Of a DNA stretch of 64,000 nt, positions 37,501-58,900 are shown in pieces (the stretch's first letter is position 1; every line of letters begins with the position of its first letter). Below the pieces are notes generated by a model, which worked only from the letters and a program-made list of their open reading frames with translations, searched no databases and was not told where the DNA came from. Position numbers and translations under genes: made by a program. The DNA is from Solea solea (taxonomy: Eukaryota > Chordata > Actinopteri > Pleuronectiformes > Soleidae): assembly GCF_958295425.1 (NCBI RefSeq), contig NC_081149.1, positions 18,032,753 to 18,096,752 of the forward strand, written 5' to 3'.

Positions 37501-38559
37501 TTAGGGTTACACTAAGGTTAGGGTTAGTTGTGATTTAGTTGTGGTGGTTAAGGTTAGGGTAAAGGGCCAGGGGATGCATTATGTCTATGAGTGTCCACAC
37601 AAAGGACACATGTGTCTGTGTTTTCTCTTGAGGACCTTTTCTGGTATAATCAATGACCTTGTCGGAACCAGTAGTCCCCATGGAGACCATAAACCCAGTC
37701 CCAATGAGGTAGAACATAATTTCTGAGGAAGTTAAATGTTTAAATGTAGGACTAAGATTTGAATTGGTTAGGCTTTACAGATGTATGGAGGTCATTGTAG
37801 AGCCATAAGAAGAACAGTTGCACAAACCTGTGAATGTGTGTGCACGCTTCCCGTCAACTGTATTGCAACTGGTGATAAAGCTTAATTTGATATCACCACA
37901 TTATTTTGGTGGGTAACATGATTGCTTTTATCTGATTTATTTTGAAAGAAAACCCCAGAAGCATGCTATCATGTCTGCATTAACATTTAATATTGTGTTT
38001 TTTAAATCTTTTACAAACAAAACAAAAACACAGTTGTCACTCACAGTCACAGTTTGTGATCTTTTTTTTATGATGGCCACTAGCTTCAATGAAGTGACGC
38101 AATTTCATTTTATGACCACAAGGGGGCAGTTAATACCCATGTTTAACCTACTTCCTGTATGTACTTTCAAAATAAGATAATTCAATTCCGTGTATCAGTA
38201 TGTGTATAAATGAAAAGAAAACATTCACATTCTTGGTATTGCTGTTTGTTTATTTATTCACTGTCATGGACATAAATATGTTATATGATGTGTACATATA
38301 TTATATTCGTTAACACAACTATGCGTCTTCCGCAAGAGGAGTTATAAGACGTTTTGTTTTCATAAATAAAGCCTAAACTTTTTAAACCGTGTAAACCTTA
38401 TGTAACAAAAAAGCAATGAGTAAAGTAATTTCCAAATTTCAATTAGAAGTCCTGGTGTTGTCTATACTTGCTGTGCTCTTTTAATTATGTTTATTTCGTT
38501 GCTTTTTTTTAATGTAATTGCTGAGGTTTTAAATATTGTCTTTTATTTTTAAGGAGCAG
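34531..38559. other. slc17a7 3' UTR and intergenic spacer
   Basis: An AATAAA at 34766-34771 could end a short slc17a7 transcript, but longer 3' ends are possible. The spacer contains (GT)n tracts at about 34678-34695 and 35509-35532. A weak SINE-like fragment lies at 35866-35960 (GGCTGAGTGGAAGAG, CCCTGAGCAAGGTGC). The TTAGG-bearing repeat at 37385-37715 is listed separately. No gene is supported on either strand. Confidence 0.45.
37385..37715 (+). repeat. Dispersed repeat with TTAGGG-like motifs (copy B)
   Basis: (GT)n at 37386-37408 is followed by CTATCTTTGTGAGGATATG, CAGGCTTTCTGAGGATTAAGAG and several TTAGGGTTA / GGTTAAGGTTAGGG motifs. GCATTATGTCTATGAGTGTCC follows, then a further unique part. 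It is the longest of the three copies in the window. Confidence 0.65.
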
Positions 38560-39055
38560 AGAGGAACCATCTGTGGGGAGAAAAGCAATGCTGCCACGCC
38601 CAATTGGGGCTCGTCCCGTTTTTTGATTGGTCGTGATTACTCACTTTGGGCGGTGCCATAATTTACAGGTCGATTGTGATTGGCTCTTTACAACGTCAGT
38701 TTTCTCTGCGGTCATTTCATTGGTTGTCTGAAGACGGTTAACGTGAAAGTCCTCTGTTCTTACAATGAATCACAGCCAAGTCTAAATAACAGCCTGAAAG
38801 ACTCTTCACTAATTCAACGTAAAGTTACATTTTTGTTGAACAAATAGCGTCGGGAATTAGTCACACGTATAATTAGACACGTAACTACAGCCAGGGGAAG
38901 AAGTTGCGGAGTGCTTCCTGCATTTGATATAAGTTAAGTGTTTTTTGAACAAGGAAATCGTGCGAGGCTAACGTAATGTAGCAAGCTAATCTCGGTTAGT
39001 AATCTCAGTTATCCATCTGCCAACTCTCTTCTCGCAGACTGTAATCCCACACTGA
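38560..39055 (+). promoter_or_regulatory. Promoter and non-coding first exon of the ras gene
   Basis: Three inverted CCAAT boxes (ATTGG at 38626-38630, 38679-38683 and 38719-38723) and a GC box GGGCGG at 38648-38653 cluster within 100 bases. The regular spacing fits an NF-Y type TATA-less housekeeping promoter. A 5' UTR exon would start near 38760-38800 and end at 39055, where CACTGAG is followed by GTGAGT. The next acceptor at 39621-39622 lies two bases before the ATG. The start site itself is inferred. Confidence 0.6.
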
Positions 39056-39591
39056 GGTGAGTTTAAACACTTCTTCTTGTTCATTGGCACTTTTATCGAC
39101 TCTTGTCACTTTGAAGAAGAGTTAACATGGAAGACAACTAACGTCAGCGGGTTTTAAAATGAAATCTGGGTCAGTCTCTTCGCCATGTCAGTACAGGGAG
39201 GAAGAGAGCAACAGGAGGACTTTCCAAAAAAGTCACGTAAACTTAATAAATCAAACCGCTGTCTCACTAATTGAATGTTTAAATTTTGATTAAAAAAATA
39301 ATAATAATAAAAATCCAAAGGACTACCCTTTTGTAGTGCAAAAAAAACCTTGCACAACAAACAGACTTACTTTTGAAGTGGTGTAAAGTGTTGTTGTACA
39401 CCATAGATGGGGAAAAAATGGTTAAATAAATGAATCATCTAACTAAATTGCAGTTCCAGGTGCAATAATTGTGCATGTTGATATCACAATGACAATACAA
39501 TATATATATATATGTGTGTGTGTGTGTACATATGTATGTATGCATGTATGTATGTATGTATATATACACATTTGAAATACATGCCCCATGA

Positions 39592-41538
<1,947 letters not shown>

Positions 41539-43240
41539 CAAACCACACACATAGCACCAGGATCCCTTATGGCACTTGTTTCATGCTCCCTCACTTACAG
41601 GTTTCAGGTGTAGCAAAATCCATTTCTACTGCTGTCACTGATTCTACTAACTGTATGCTGCCACAGGGTTTCCCATTAATGAATTTTTTGTGCAGTCACT
41701 GTTATGTTTTGATGATCAAACAATGGGAAACTACACTTTTGGATTGAATTTGTCGTTAGGTCAGCATATGTGAAAACTTTAATTGGATAATGTGGTAGAA
41801 AGATTTGTGAGAAGTTGTCTTTATAGATACTTGTTTTTTTTTTTGTACGTACAGTATATAATGTGGCCAGTTTGTTTTCAGCCCCGCGTGATTGTAGGGG
41901 TCAAGGGTTTACTGCGGTGCATCACTGCACTTTGCGCTGTTACATCAGGTTATGATCTGAACTCAAATCTCCTGGATTTAATACACCGTTCAGGTGAATT
42001 GTTCAGTCTACATCAGACTTCACAGAACAGCAATATATAGTTAATGAAAGTACTGTGAGACAGCTTCACCAGTAACAAAATCCTCAGATCTGTGTTCCAG
42101 ACTCTTTGGTGCACTTTATCCATTTCATACTGTATTTATTAGTGTATAATTTGGGATTAGTGATTAATTGCACTCAAAACATCTTATGTCTTATCAAACG
42201 GATTGAGAACTGTGTCAAGAGGCTAGTTGAAAGTTGAGTCCTGCTTCCATAATTTCACGCCTTCGTTATCATTGGAAGTGTCCTGCTGTTTGCACAATCC
42301 ACCCAGTCGCACTATATTCCAAAGTCCACTTTAGTGCCATTTTTTTTTTGTTAGTCCGTGTGTTGGTGGTGCTTGCAGTTAGGTAACTGTGTTCAGAGCA
42401 TGTAGTGTGTGCGCAAATATCCTTGTGTTGACATGAAACGATGGGGTGGTTTATGTTCTAAAAAGACCTGGGTTCACGACCCAGTCTGAACCGAGGGCCT
42501 TTCTGCATGGAGTTTGCATGTTCTCCCTATGTGTGCATGGGTTTTCACCAGGTTCTACGGGGTTCCTCCCACAGTCCAAAAACATGCAGAAGTTAATTGA
42601 ACACTCTAAATTGCCTGTAGATGTTACTGTGTGAGTGAATGGCTGTTTGTGTGTTGGCCCTGCATTTGACCAGCGACCTTTCAAGGTGTTCTCTCATGTG
42701 GAGGATAAAGCAGTAGACGATGGATGGTGTTCTTTGATAAATACTCACTCTTAATGCAATTGATTTTTACATTTCTATTTTTGTAGTTTTGCAATTGACC
42801 AGCATCTGATTTTAAGAAACAGCTGTCCACATGATGTGATTCATATCCAAGATTTCCGAATGTAATGCAATACAAATATTTGATGTGATCAGAACACACC
42901 TGTCACTTACAGCTTTGTAAGGTGACAGCACTGTATTGCACTCTTCTGTAACCAACAAGTAAATGTCTGTAGCTTTTATGGCTCGTCTGTTTTGTTAATC
43001 CAAGATCAATTTTGGTGTTTAAGACACAGCGATAAAACAAACATGTCAGGCATAATAATCAAGCAGAGTATTTGGGAATTTACCCCAGTTCTGATTTGTA
43101 ACCTTTGATAATATAAAGCTCCTCTCCTAATAACTCATAAAGAAAAATATATGCCATTTTCCTCCCCTAGTTTGTGCTGAGGTGGAGGAAGATCAGCATT
43201 TAAGTAAAAAGGCAGGTATGTGGTTTGAGGTTTAAGAGCG
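41539..43240 (+). other. ras 3' UTR and tail-to-tail spacer with pold1
   Basis: Between the ras stop and the pold1 poly(A) region lie 1.7 kb without coding potential, most of it probably ras 3' UTR. I found no canonical AATAAA on the plus strand here, so the ras transcript end is unknown. The SINE copy at 42440-42725 lies inside. Confidence 0.4.
42440..42725 (+). repeat. tRNA-derived SINE (copy 7)
   Basis: A decayed tRNA-like head (GGGTTCACGACCC as B-box remnant) is followed by the family blocks GCATGGAGTTTGCATGTTCTCCC, TCCTCCCACAGTCCAAAAAC and CACTCTAAATTGCC, then GTGGAGGATAAAGCAGTAGACGATGGATGG. It lies downstream of ras, probably in its 3' UTR. Confidence 0.75.
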
Positions 43241-43260
43241 GAATGCAGTCAAATGAGTGA

Positions 43261-43270
43261 TTTATTTATT
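43261..43270 (-). terminator. pold1: pold1 polyadenylation signal (AATAAATAAA on minus strand)
   Basis: Two overlapping AATAAA motifs on the minus strand lie about 140 bases past the pold1 stop codon at 43411-43413. This implies a short 3' UTR ending near 43240. Confidence 0.65.
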
Positions 43271-43410
43271 TTACAAAAAGATACTACCCAGCTTATTCAT
43301 TTTAGAAAATATAAAAAATAGTGTGATATTTGCATTTTTACAAGCACCAAAAGACAAAGTGAGGAGGAAAAGCAATGAGGTACAAAAGGAAAGAGTTCTA
43401 CGCCTCTTTC

Positions 43411-51676
<8,266 letters not shown>

Positions 51677-51678
51677 GC

Positions 51679-52707
51679 CTACAAAAAAAACTATGTAAGG
51701 ACATTTTGGAGAAGGTGATTAGCGAGGAAACAGTGAAATAACTGTTCAAGAAGACACCAGTAATAACAGAGTTATAATAAAAATGGATGTTTTGGGAAGT
51801 CTATATTAACATGTCATCACAACCTTAAGTCTTAACGCTTATAGTCCTTGTAATGAATAAATGAATGCTGGATATAGTAGACTGACGGCAAATGAAAGTG
51901 AAAATAATGTAGTCACAGATAACATAAAAATAGTGTGTGGAATTATTTTTTTTACACAATATTTACTCATCAATAGTGCTAAGAAATTGTGAAACGTTTG
52001 ATGCATGTGTCAGATGGAATAAAGTACAGTAAAATGGCAAAGGGAATAATAGAAAAATATGAGGGGGGAATTAGTTATGGAAGATATAAAGATGTAATAA
52101 CTCATGTTGGTTTGTTGGAAAAATAATGTTATAAGAGGGACATTATAACAGCTGTCAAACAAAGTGTCGGAAGACACGAGACATTAAGCAGACTTAAAAA
52201 GCACTTCAATCAATTGTACTGAGAAGTAATGACAGCTGTGTCAATAACTTGATAAAAGATGACAAACAAGTGATATTCTGATACATGAAATCATGCATTA
52301 TTGGAGAAAAGCATTAGAATGAATGTCGTGTTGTTGTCAGAGAAGCACATCTATTGTACAAACTATAATGTCAGCCATTAGAGGAGTTGTTTCCTCTCCA
52401 AACATGTGCATAGTTACAGTCACAATCCTGGACATAGCTCGCGAGATCAACGCCAGTTAGATGCGCTAACGGCAAACGTGAAAACAGTGTAAAAAAAACA
52501 CTGCTCTGTTGGACATGTTATCGATTTAATCGATGTGGGGTTTCTTTTAAATCGAGGACATCTGCTTTGTTTTTGTTGCGAGCTAACGTAGCCAGCTAGT
52601 AAGCACTCGGGGTTTACGCTAATTACACACAAACACAGCGGGACTGACCTACGTGAAATGTGTCACCACCGGCTTCTACCGTGTCTAAGTTATAAACTCA
52701 TAAATAC
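51679..52707 (-). other. pold1: pold1 intron 1 (within the 5' UTR)
   Basis: Lies between the acceptor at 51679-51680, two bases before the ATG, and the donor that follows ...TTTTTGTCAG at 52708. It is AT-rich and nothing else was recognised. The placement depends on the inferred non-coding first exon. Confidence 0.5.
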
Positions 52708-52960
52708 CTGACAAAAACCCACGTCCTCACTGCAGCAGTACACTGACAACAGCTCCCGCCACTCGTCTTCAATTTGTGAACTTTCACCGGAGAGAGCGCG
52801 CGGCGGCAAAGTTCCGCTCTGTTCCTGTGCGCAACGATAAAGGATTGGACAATTACGTCACGGAAAAGGCGGAAATGCAGGGCGTATAGAGGAGGAAGTA
52901 GTCGTCACCTATGACTTTAAAAAGACCGTGGATTGGCGGCAAAATGACGTCAGAGCGTAA
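52708..52960 (-). promoter_or_regulatory. pold1: pold1 non-coding first exon and CRE/CCAAT promoter
   Basis: On the minus strand a GC-rich leader (52708 to about 52830) ends TTTTTGTCAG before GTATTT, a usable donor. Just upstream lie a perfect CRE palindrome TGACGTCA at 52945-52952 and a TTACGTCA half-type site at 52853-52860. ATTGG motifs occur at 52844-52848 and 52932-52936, and GGCGGC/GGCGGAAA sequences resemble E2F-type sites. No TATA box was seen. This is compatible with a cell-cycle-regulated replication gene. The start site is inferred. Confidence 0.6.
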
Positions 52961-54490
52961 AGGAGGGAAAATTATGGAATTAGATTTGTGTCAATATTTG
53001 CCACAGAGGGGAAAAAAATACTTATGCTTTATCATAATTTACCAAAAATGTATTATTCTTTTTATTCTTTTTGTTTAAGGCGTGTACGTTAATACATGGC
53101 AAGTAGATAAACAGATAATGATAACAATAATGATAAAAATAAAAAACTCTTTTGATATTGCACATTTCAAAACATGGTGACATTGTGCTTTAGAACAAAG
53201 CCATCTAACCTTTATTTAACCTTTACAGACAGTCACATAATCTATCAAACCTAATACACATTCAAATGGTGACACGTTTCTTTCTCTCCCTTGTTGTACA
53301 TGATTTATGGAAGATGAATATATGACAGTGAGTTTCAGTTGTTGGTTAAAAATAAAACATGATTGATTGATCACATGTTGTATCTAGAAAATGCTTGTAT
53401 TACTGTCTCTGCATGTTTTGTTGACTAAACCCATGATTCTCAGCCTGTGAGCCTCCTCTGGTGGCACTCGGAGGAAAAATCAGAAATACTGTTCTACTGT
53501 TTACATCAGGGTGTGTGATTGGAGCAGAGCTGAGGAATTTTGACCAGGGTGTGTAGAAAATCAAACAAATGACAAAAAATAAAATAATAACATTAGAGTC
53601 ACCTTATCTCTCACTCCATCTTAATCTAACTTCACTATACCAGAGGGTGAAGTATATGTGAGGAAGAGGAGGAGGATGAGAGAGCAAATTATCTTATTAG
53701 GAATAAATCTGCTTCCTGTCTGTAGCTGACTTTGCTCAGCCTATTTACACCACTGTATTTTATCATTTGAGAACCACTGGACTAAACAATTACTCCATTC
53801 ATTTAGAAGATAATCAGAAAATCAGTTGTGCCTTGTTCACAGAGGAACATATATATATATATATTATGACCCAGTGAATTGAACTAACAGTGATGCTGAT
53901 GATCTGATTCATGCTTATTCATGTTGTACTTTTCCTTCCTAAGTTGGTGGAGCCTTCTGTTCACTCCATCCAGACACAGACTGACACTCCTGAAGCTGGC
54001 AGGAGGATAGTGCCATGCTCAGTGACACTTCAGCACTGCAGGTTTTCTGTTGTTTTTTTTGGATGGGGTATCGAGACATCATGTGACAGTGGGCCCATGT
54101 GCTTATTTTCAGCAGCTTCACCAATATAGACCCTGACTCAGCCCATGTGATCTGATCATAGGTGGGTAGACATTGGGTTAGACACATAGCAGCCAGAGGA
54201 AAAATAGCTATAAGGTTAATATAGGATAACTGAGATATGTAGAGGGATTGAGTGTTCATTTGACTGTTATTATTATCTTACATTTTTAACAATGAATGAA
54301 TGAATGAATGTTTCAAACTCCATGACCCTGAAAGGTAAGCACATTCTCTCCCTCCTCATAGGGAAAAAAAATCGTCCATGTCCTTTCTTTTGAATGGATG
54401 AAAGAATAATTTATCAACCCCTGCAGCGCATTGTAACAGTCTGCTCAGCCAATTGTGTCCCTCCTCGCTGACAAAAACACAGTGTTGCGC
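52961..54490. other. Spacer between the divergent pold1 and gys1 promoters
   Basis: AT-rich spacer of about 1.5 kb with a short (AT)n tract at about 53850-53864 and a (GAAT)n tract near 54291-54308. No exon or recognisable transposon was found on either strand. Confidence 0.4.
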
Positions 54491-54814
54491 TCACGTTGTG
54501 CGAGGAGGCGGACACTCCAGATGAGACCCGGCCAATCAGAGTGGAGCTCTTAAATACAGCGTTAGCTGCGACCCCGGATACGCACAAGCTGTCCAATCAG
54601 TGCGTGCAGAGCAGGCTGTGGGCAGGCCGTCGGCCTGAAGTGACAGCGGCAGACATCAAACCTGCACCAAACCAGTGTGGTACTGAGGCCGCCGCCCCCT
54701 TTCACTGCACACACGTACACACACACACACACACTGTGCTGTAACTGTGTGAAGACCTGCTGCAGCTGCTGCTCGTGTGAACTTCATCGTCGTGGAGTTT
54801 AGACAATCCTGAAG
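54491..54814 (+). promoter_or_regulatory. gys1: gys1 promoter and non-coding first exon
   Basis: CCAAT boxes lie at 54532-54536 and 54593-54597, with a TATA-like TTAAATA at 54550-54556 between them and GC-rich sequence after them. The leader ends CAATCCTGAAG at 54814, followed by GTGAGT, a strong donor. It would splice across 3.9 kb to the acceptor TTTACCCAG at 58709, one base upstream of the start ATG. Only the donor and acceptor are visible evidence; the exon's 5' end is open. Confidence 0.55.
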
Positions 54815-57800
54815 GTGAGTGGACGTGTCTCTCTCTCTCTGCTTGTGTTTTTATTTACCCACACAGTGATTGATAATCAACTTCCTCAATGGACGTGTTC
54901 GCACACCGGGACTCAGTGTCCTAGTTTGCCCACTGCTGAATTTGCAGGAGGTGCTTGATGTCACGTTCGCCTCGTAACTCAACTCAACACACATACTGAG
55001 GCATTTTAGAGGCAGCGTGGGTATTTAGATGAAGAATTTGAGATTACAAGACACTGACATTACATGGACGAGACGTATCACCCACGGCTTGATTCCGGAC
55101 ATTGGTGGGGGGTCTGGTCCAGTGTACCCGTAGGCCCACTGGACAGGATAAGAAGTAATGATACCACCACTACAACTACTATTATTAAAAACAATAATAA
55201 TAATAACAACAACAACAACAATAATAATAATAATAATAAAATAATAATGACTGTATCGATATTGCACTTGTTTCCTAAAACACAGTTACATTATGCTTTA
55301 GAATAAAGGAATTAATTCATGTATTGAAATTGTAACCTTTACTTCACCTCTACAGACAGTCACACTGAAATCAACAGAAGAAATAGACATGAAATACAGA
55401 TTTGACAAAGACCACAATAAAATAAAAAGGCAACACTAAGAACTGAGACAAACATGAAAACAAAAACAGTCTCCAGAATCATAAAACACATGTAGCATTC
55501 AAGTTAGAAGACAGTTTGGGGTTCATATCACTTTTGTTCTTGTACTACAATTATTTTCCTAATTTATTTATTTTTTGTTCTATTTCTATTCTCTGTCCTG
55601 CTGCAACATGTCAATTTCCCCAAGTATAATATAATATAATATAATATAATATAGTACCTGAACAGGTTTCACCAATATTAGTGCAAAAATAATCTGAGTA
55701 GTACCAAAAAAAACAGAAACTTAAAATGTAACCAACACATTAAAGTATTAAATACAACAAAACTTAAGAAAAGTTGGCAATTAAAAACCCCACTGCCATA
55801 CAGTAAAAGTGAGTTTTAGGGAATTTGTAAGATGATACCAAATTCATAAAAGTTTGTCATGATAATTACAGACACAGACTCCCCCATGATGTGAAAGTAC
55901 CTTTACAGAGAGATAACATAGGAGGGACCACAGACTTCACCTGTCCAGTTCCATCACTGTGGCACTGACTCACTAAGTTCATGTAAAAATGCTTGTCAGT
56001 TCACTTGGATGTTTGAGCTTCCCTGTGAAGCAGGGTTGTAAAATTCTGGGAATCATTAAAGTTTCCATGGGAATTAACAGGAATCAATGGGAATACATAG
56101 GGAATTTTCAAAGTTGAATCTTGGTAACATAAATATAGTTAGTAAAAAAAACTTTTTTTGTTTTCCAGTTAATTATCATTGAGGCCCATAAATTCCCATG
56201 GAAAGTTTCCATTTTGGAATATTTCCAAAATTCCCAAACTAAAGTTGCCGTGGGACGTTTCTGGAAATTTAACGGACATTTTCCCTTTGCAACCTAACTG
56301 TGATAGACAGGCTAATAATAACTGTCCACTTTTATTGGAGTGCTTATAAAAGAACATCAAATTAACAAGGTGTGAAATAGTGTTTCAATTAATGAAGAAT
56401 GTTCCATCAAAAGCAGCAGCTGTTTGCAGCTTACAAAGCTCTCTTTCTCTCGCCTCTCGCTGTGTTTAATTGTGACTTCACTTCATTTTGTTTCCCCCCT
56501 GTCTATGAATTGCTTCAGCAAGAACATTTCCTATTCCTGAATCAAAAGTTTTACATTTGACCAAAACCAAAACAATAGAGCAGTCAGCTTGTTCTCCTCT
56601 GCTTCATTTCAGTAGGACAGAATGGGCCTGTCGTCGGCCAATTGTTGTTGTTTTTGTTGTTTTATCTCATTACTTTTGTATAGATGCTTATTTTCAAATT
56701 TATTTTTGTAAGAGGAAGTCAACCTTAGGATTCAGTTGAAGACGAGCGTGTACAAACAGGATTGTCTGACATCATGTGTGCGTGTGTGTGTGTGTGTGTG
56801 TGTGATGAGGAAACTTGAAACCTGAAAAGCATTGCCACACTGAGAGGCACATGGAGACATCTTGTGTTCGCCCCATAGATATTTTTTAAATGAAAGAGAA
56901 GGAATAGAATGTTTTTAGTGAAGCAATCTTATGGACAAATGTGAGTCGAAGGTGGAAGATGTTTAACTTTGATATAAAACTGATAACATGATAATGTTGG
57001 TTCAGATAATGCCATTATTAATGCACTCCTTTATCAGGCCTGTCTGGTGTGTCTGGGCTTCTGTCAGTTTAGGTTGTGATGGAATGAATTTCACAAAAAC
57101 TCATTATGTTGTCATTCATTTCACCCACTTTAGAAATTAGACATTTAAGATTAATGCAGTATACACAGCTTTCATTTCAGGTGAGCAGTCCACAAAGCTG
57201 TAGTGGAGTTTGTTTGTTTGTTTTTTTAACACATTTCACATTTAGACTTAAAGGGATCAAGTTTACACCTGATCTGTGCCCCTTGTGTCTTTTCTTAAAG
57301 AACCTCTCAGCCTCAGCTGTATTTTTTCTGTTAAAGTTTTGACATATATTTACTAGTGATGGTGAAGAGAGATAATGACTTTCTTAAGTTTTACAGTAGA
57401 GTGGTGGTGCAGTATTGCCCATCGTCTCACGGAGATAAAAACTTATGTAAGGATATGCATATCTGTACATGTGCATTTTTATGGTAAAGCAGCCTGAACA
57501 GGCCCTTTGACCAGCTCTGATTGTAAATCAACAAATCAACACATGCATGATGGATCCTGGTCAGTCAGTGTGCTATTTGTATAAGAACAGACACAGGTTA
57601 CTGCTTGTTATTGAGGTAGTGCAGAAAAGGAAAGATTTATACCTTAAGTTTTAATCAGTTGTATTTTTCACAGAATAATATCTCAGTGTTTCTACACTGA
57701 AAGAAATTAAAGCACAGAACAAATTAATAAAAATTAAAAGGGGACTTGTGGGATCTTGGGTCAACGGGTAAATTTGCAGCTTAATATATTGTATTATTAT

Positions 57801-58709
57801 AGTATGTTGTGAACTAGGCCTCTATATCTTCTTTAAACATTGGTTTACAAAGTTTTTTCCCATTCTGTGTTGTTGCACTGCTGCTTTGCTTTCACCTTTT
57901 GCCCAGTTCATCCCACACCAGTGCCACTAGGGTAACTCTGGAGAATCATCATGTGAAGCCACATTTCTTCTAAAGTAATGGCTCATTCTTTTACTGTGGG
58001 AAGAACCTCAGATCAACCAGCCTGTGTCTTTCTTTGTTGTCTGTCTTATTCTTACTACAGCTCTTATCTCCTGTTATCAGGCTGCAGTGACACAGTTTAT
58101 TGCAACTCTGCCTTTGTACGGACAAAAAGCTGAGTTGATCAGCAACAGTTCGAACACCTGAAATGTTTGCTTTAACTTTCTACTTTCTTTAAGTTGCTAC
58201 GGGAAAGATGGCCATTAGTGACATTCACAAAGACCGTTGTATCATGGTCCTGAGCCAATTAAATTTCCATAAAAATTGGAAAAAGGGATTGAGATTGTTG
58301 ATAGTGTAACAAACTGAAATCCGAAAAAGTCATGTTTTCATCCCAGTGGTATAATGTAACTGGAGTCAAAGAAATGGGCGTGTGTTACTCAATGATGCGT
58401 AACATACAGGTTTGTCACTAGTATATGAGGGAATGCTTGCAGAAAGATAGTCATTTCATTATTTAAATCATTTATTCTTTGGATTCAATTTGAACAATTT
58501 GCACTGATACATTTCAAAAAACTAAACCTTTAAAGGATAGTTTTTCTTTTCTGCAAATGCTTTAAAGTAAATTTTCCACTAATATGTGTAATTTGTCATG
58601 AATTCATTATTTTTGCAATTTTTAAATTAGAAAACATTTTCATTAGTCTTGTATGGTGTATATACAGTTGTTGGATGCTCCTTCAAGGGTGTGCTCTGTG
58701 TTTACCCAG
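54815..58709 (+). other. gys1: gys1 intron 1 (5' UTR intron) with simple repeats
   Basis: Contains (AAT/AAC)n at about 55187-55245, (ATAAT)n at 55626-55652 and (GT)n at about 56778-56802. The MITE at 56031-56300 is listed separately. No other exon with family similarity was found. Confidence 0.45.
56031..56300. mobile_element. MITE-like element with imperfect terminal repeats
   Basis: The left end is CAGGGTTGTAAAATTCTGGG. The right end, read on the minus strand, is CAGTTAGGTTGCAAAGGGAA. Internal sequence repeats GGGAATT, TTTCCATGG and AATTCCCA motifs on both strands, so the whole unit can fold back on itself. It resembles a common fish non-autonomous DNA element; there is no ORF. Confidence 0.55.
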
Positions 58710-58710
58710 C

Positions 58711-58828
58711 ATGCCGCTGGTTCGCAGCCTGTCTGTCACGTCCCTCCCTGGGATGGAGGATTGGGACGAGGAGTTTGAATTGGAGGACGCAGTTCTTTTT
58801 GAGATTGCCTGGGAGGTCGCTAACAAAG

Positions 58829-58900
<72 letters not shown>

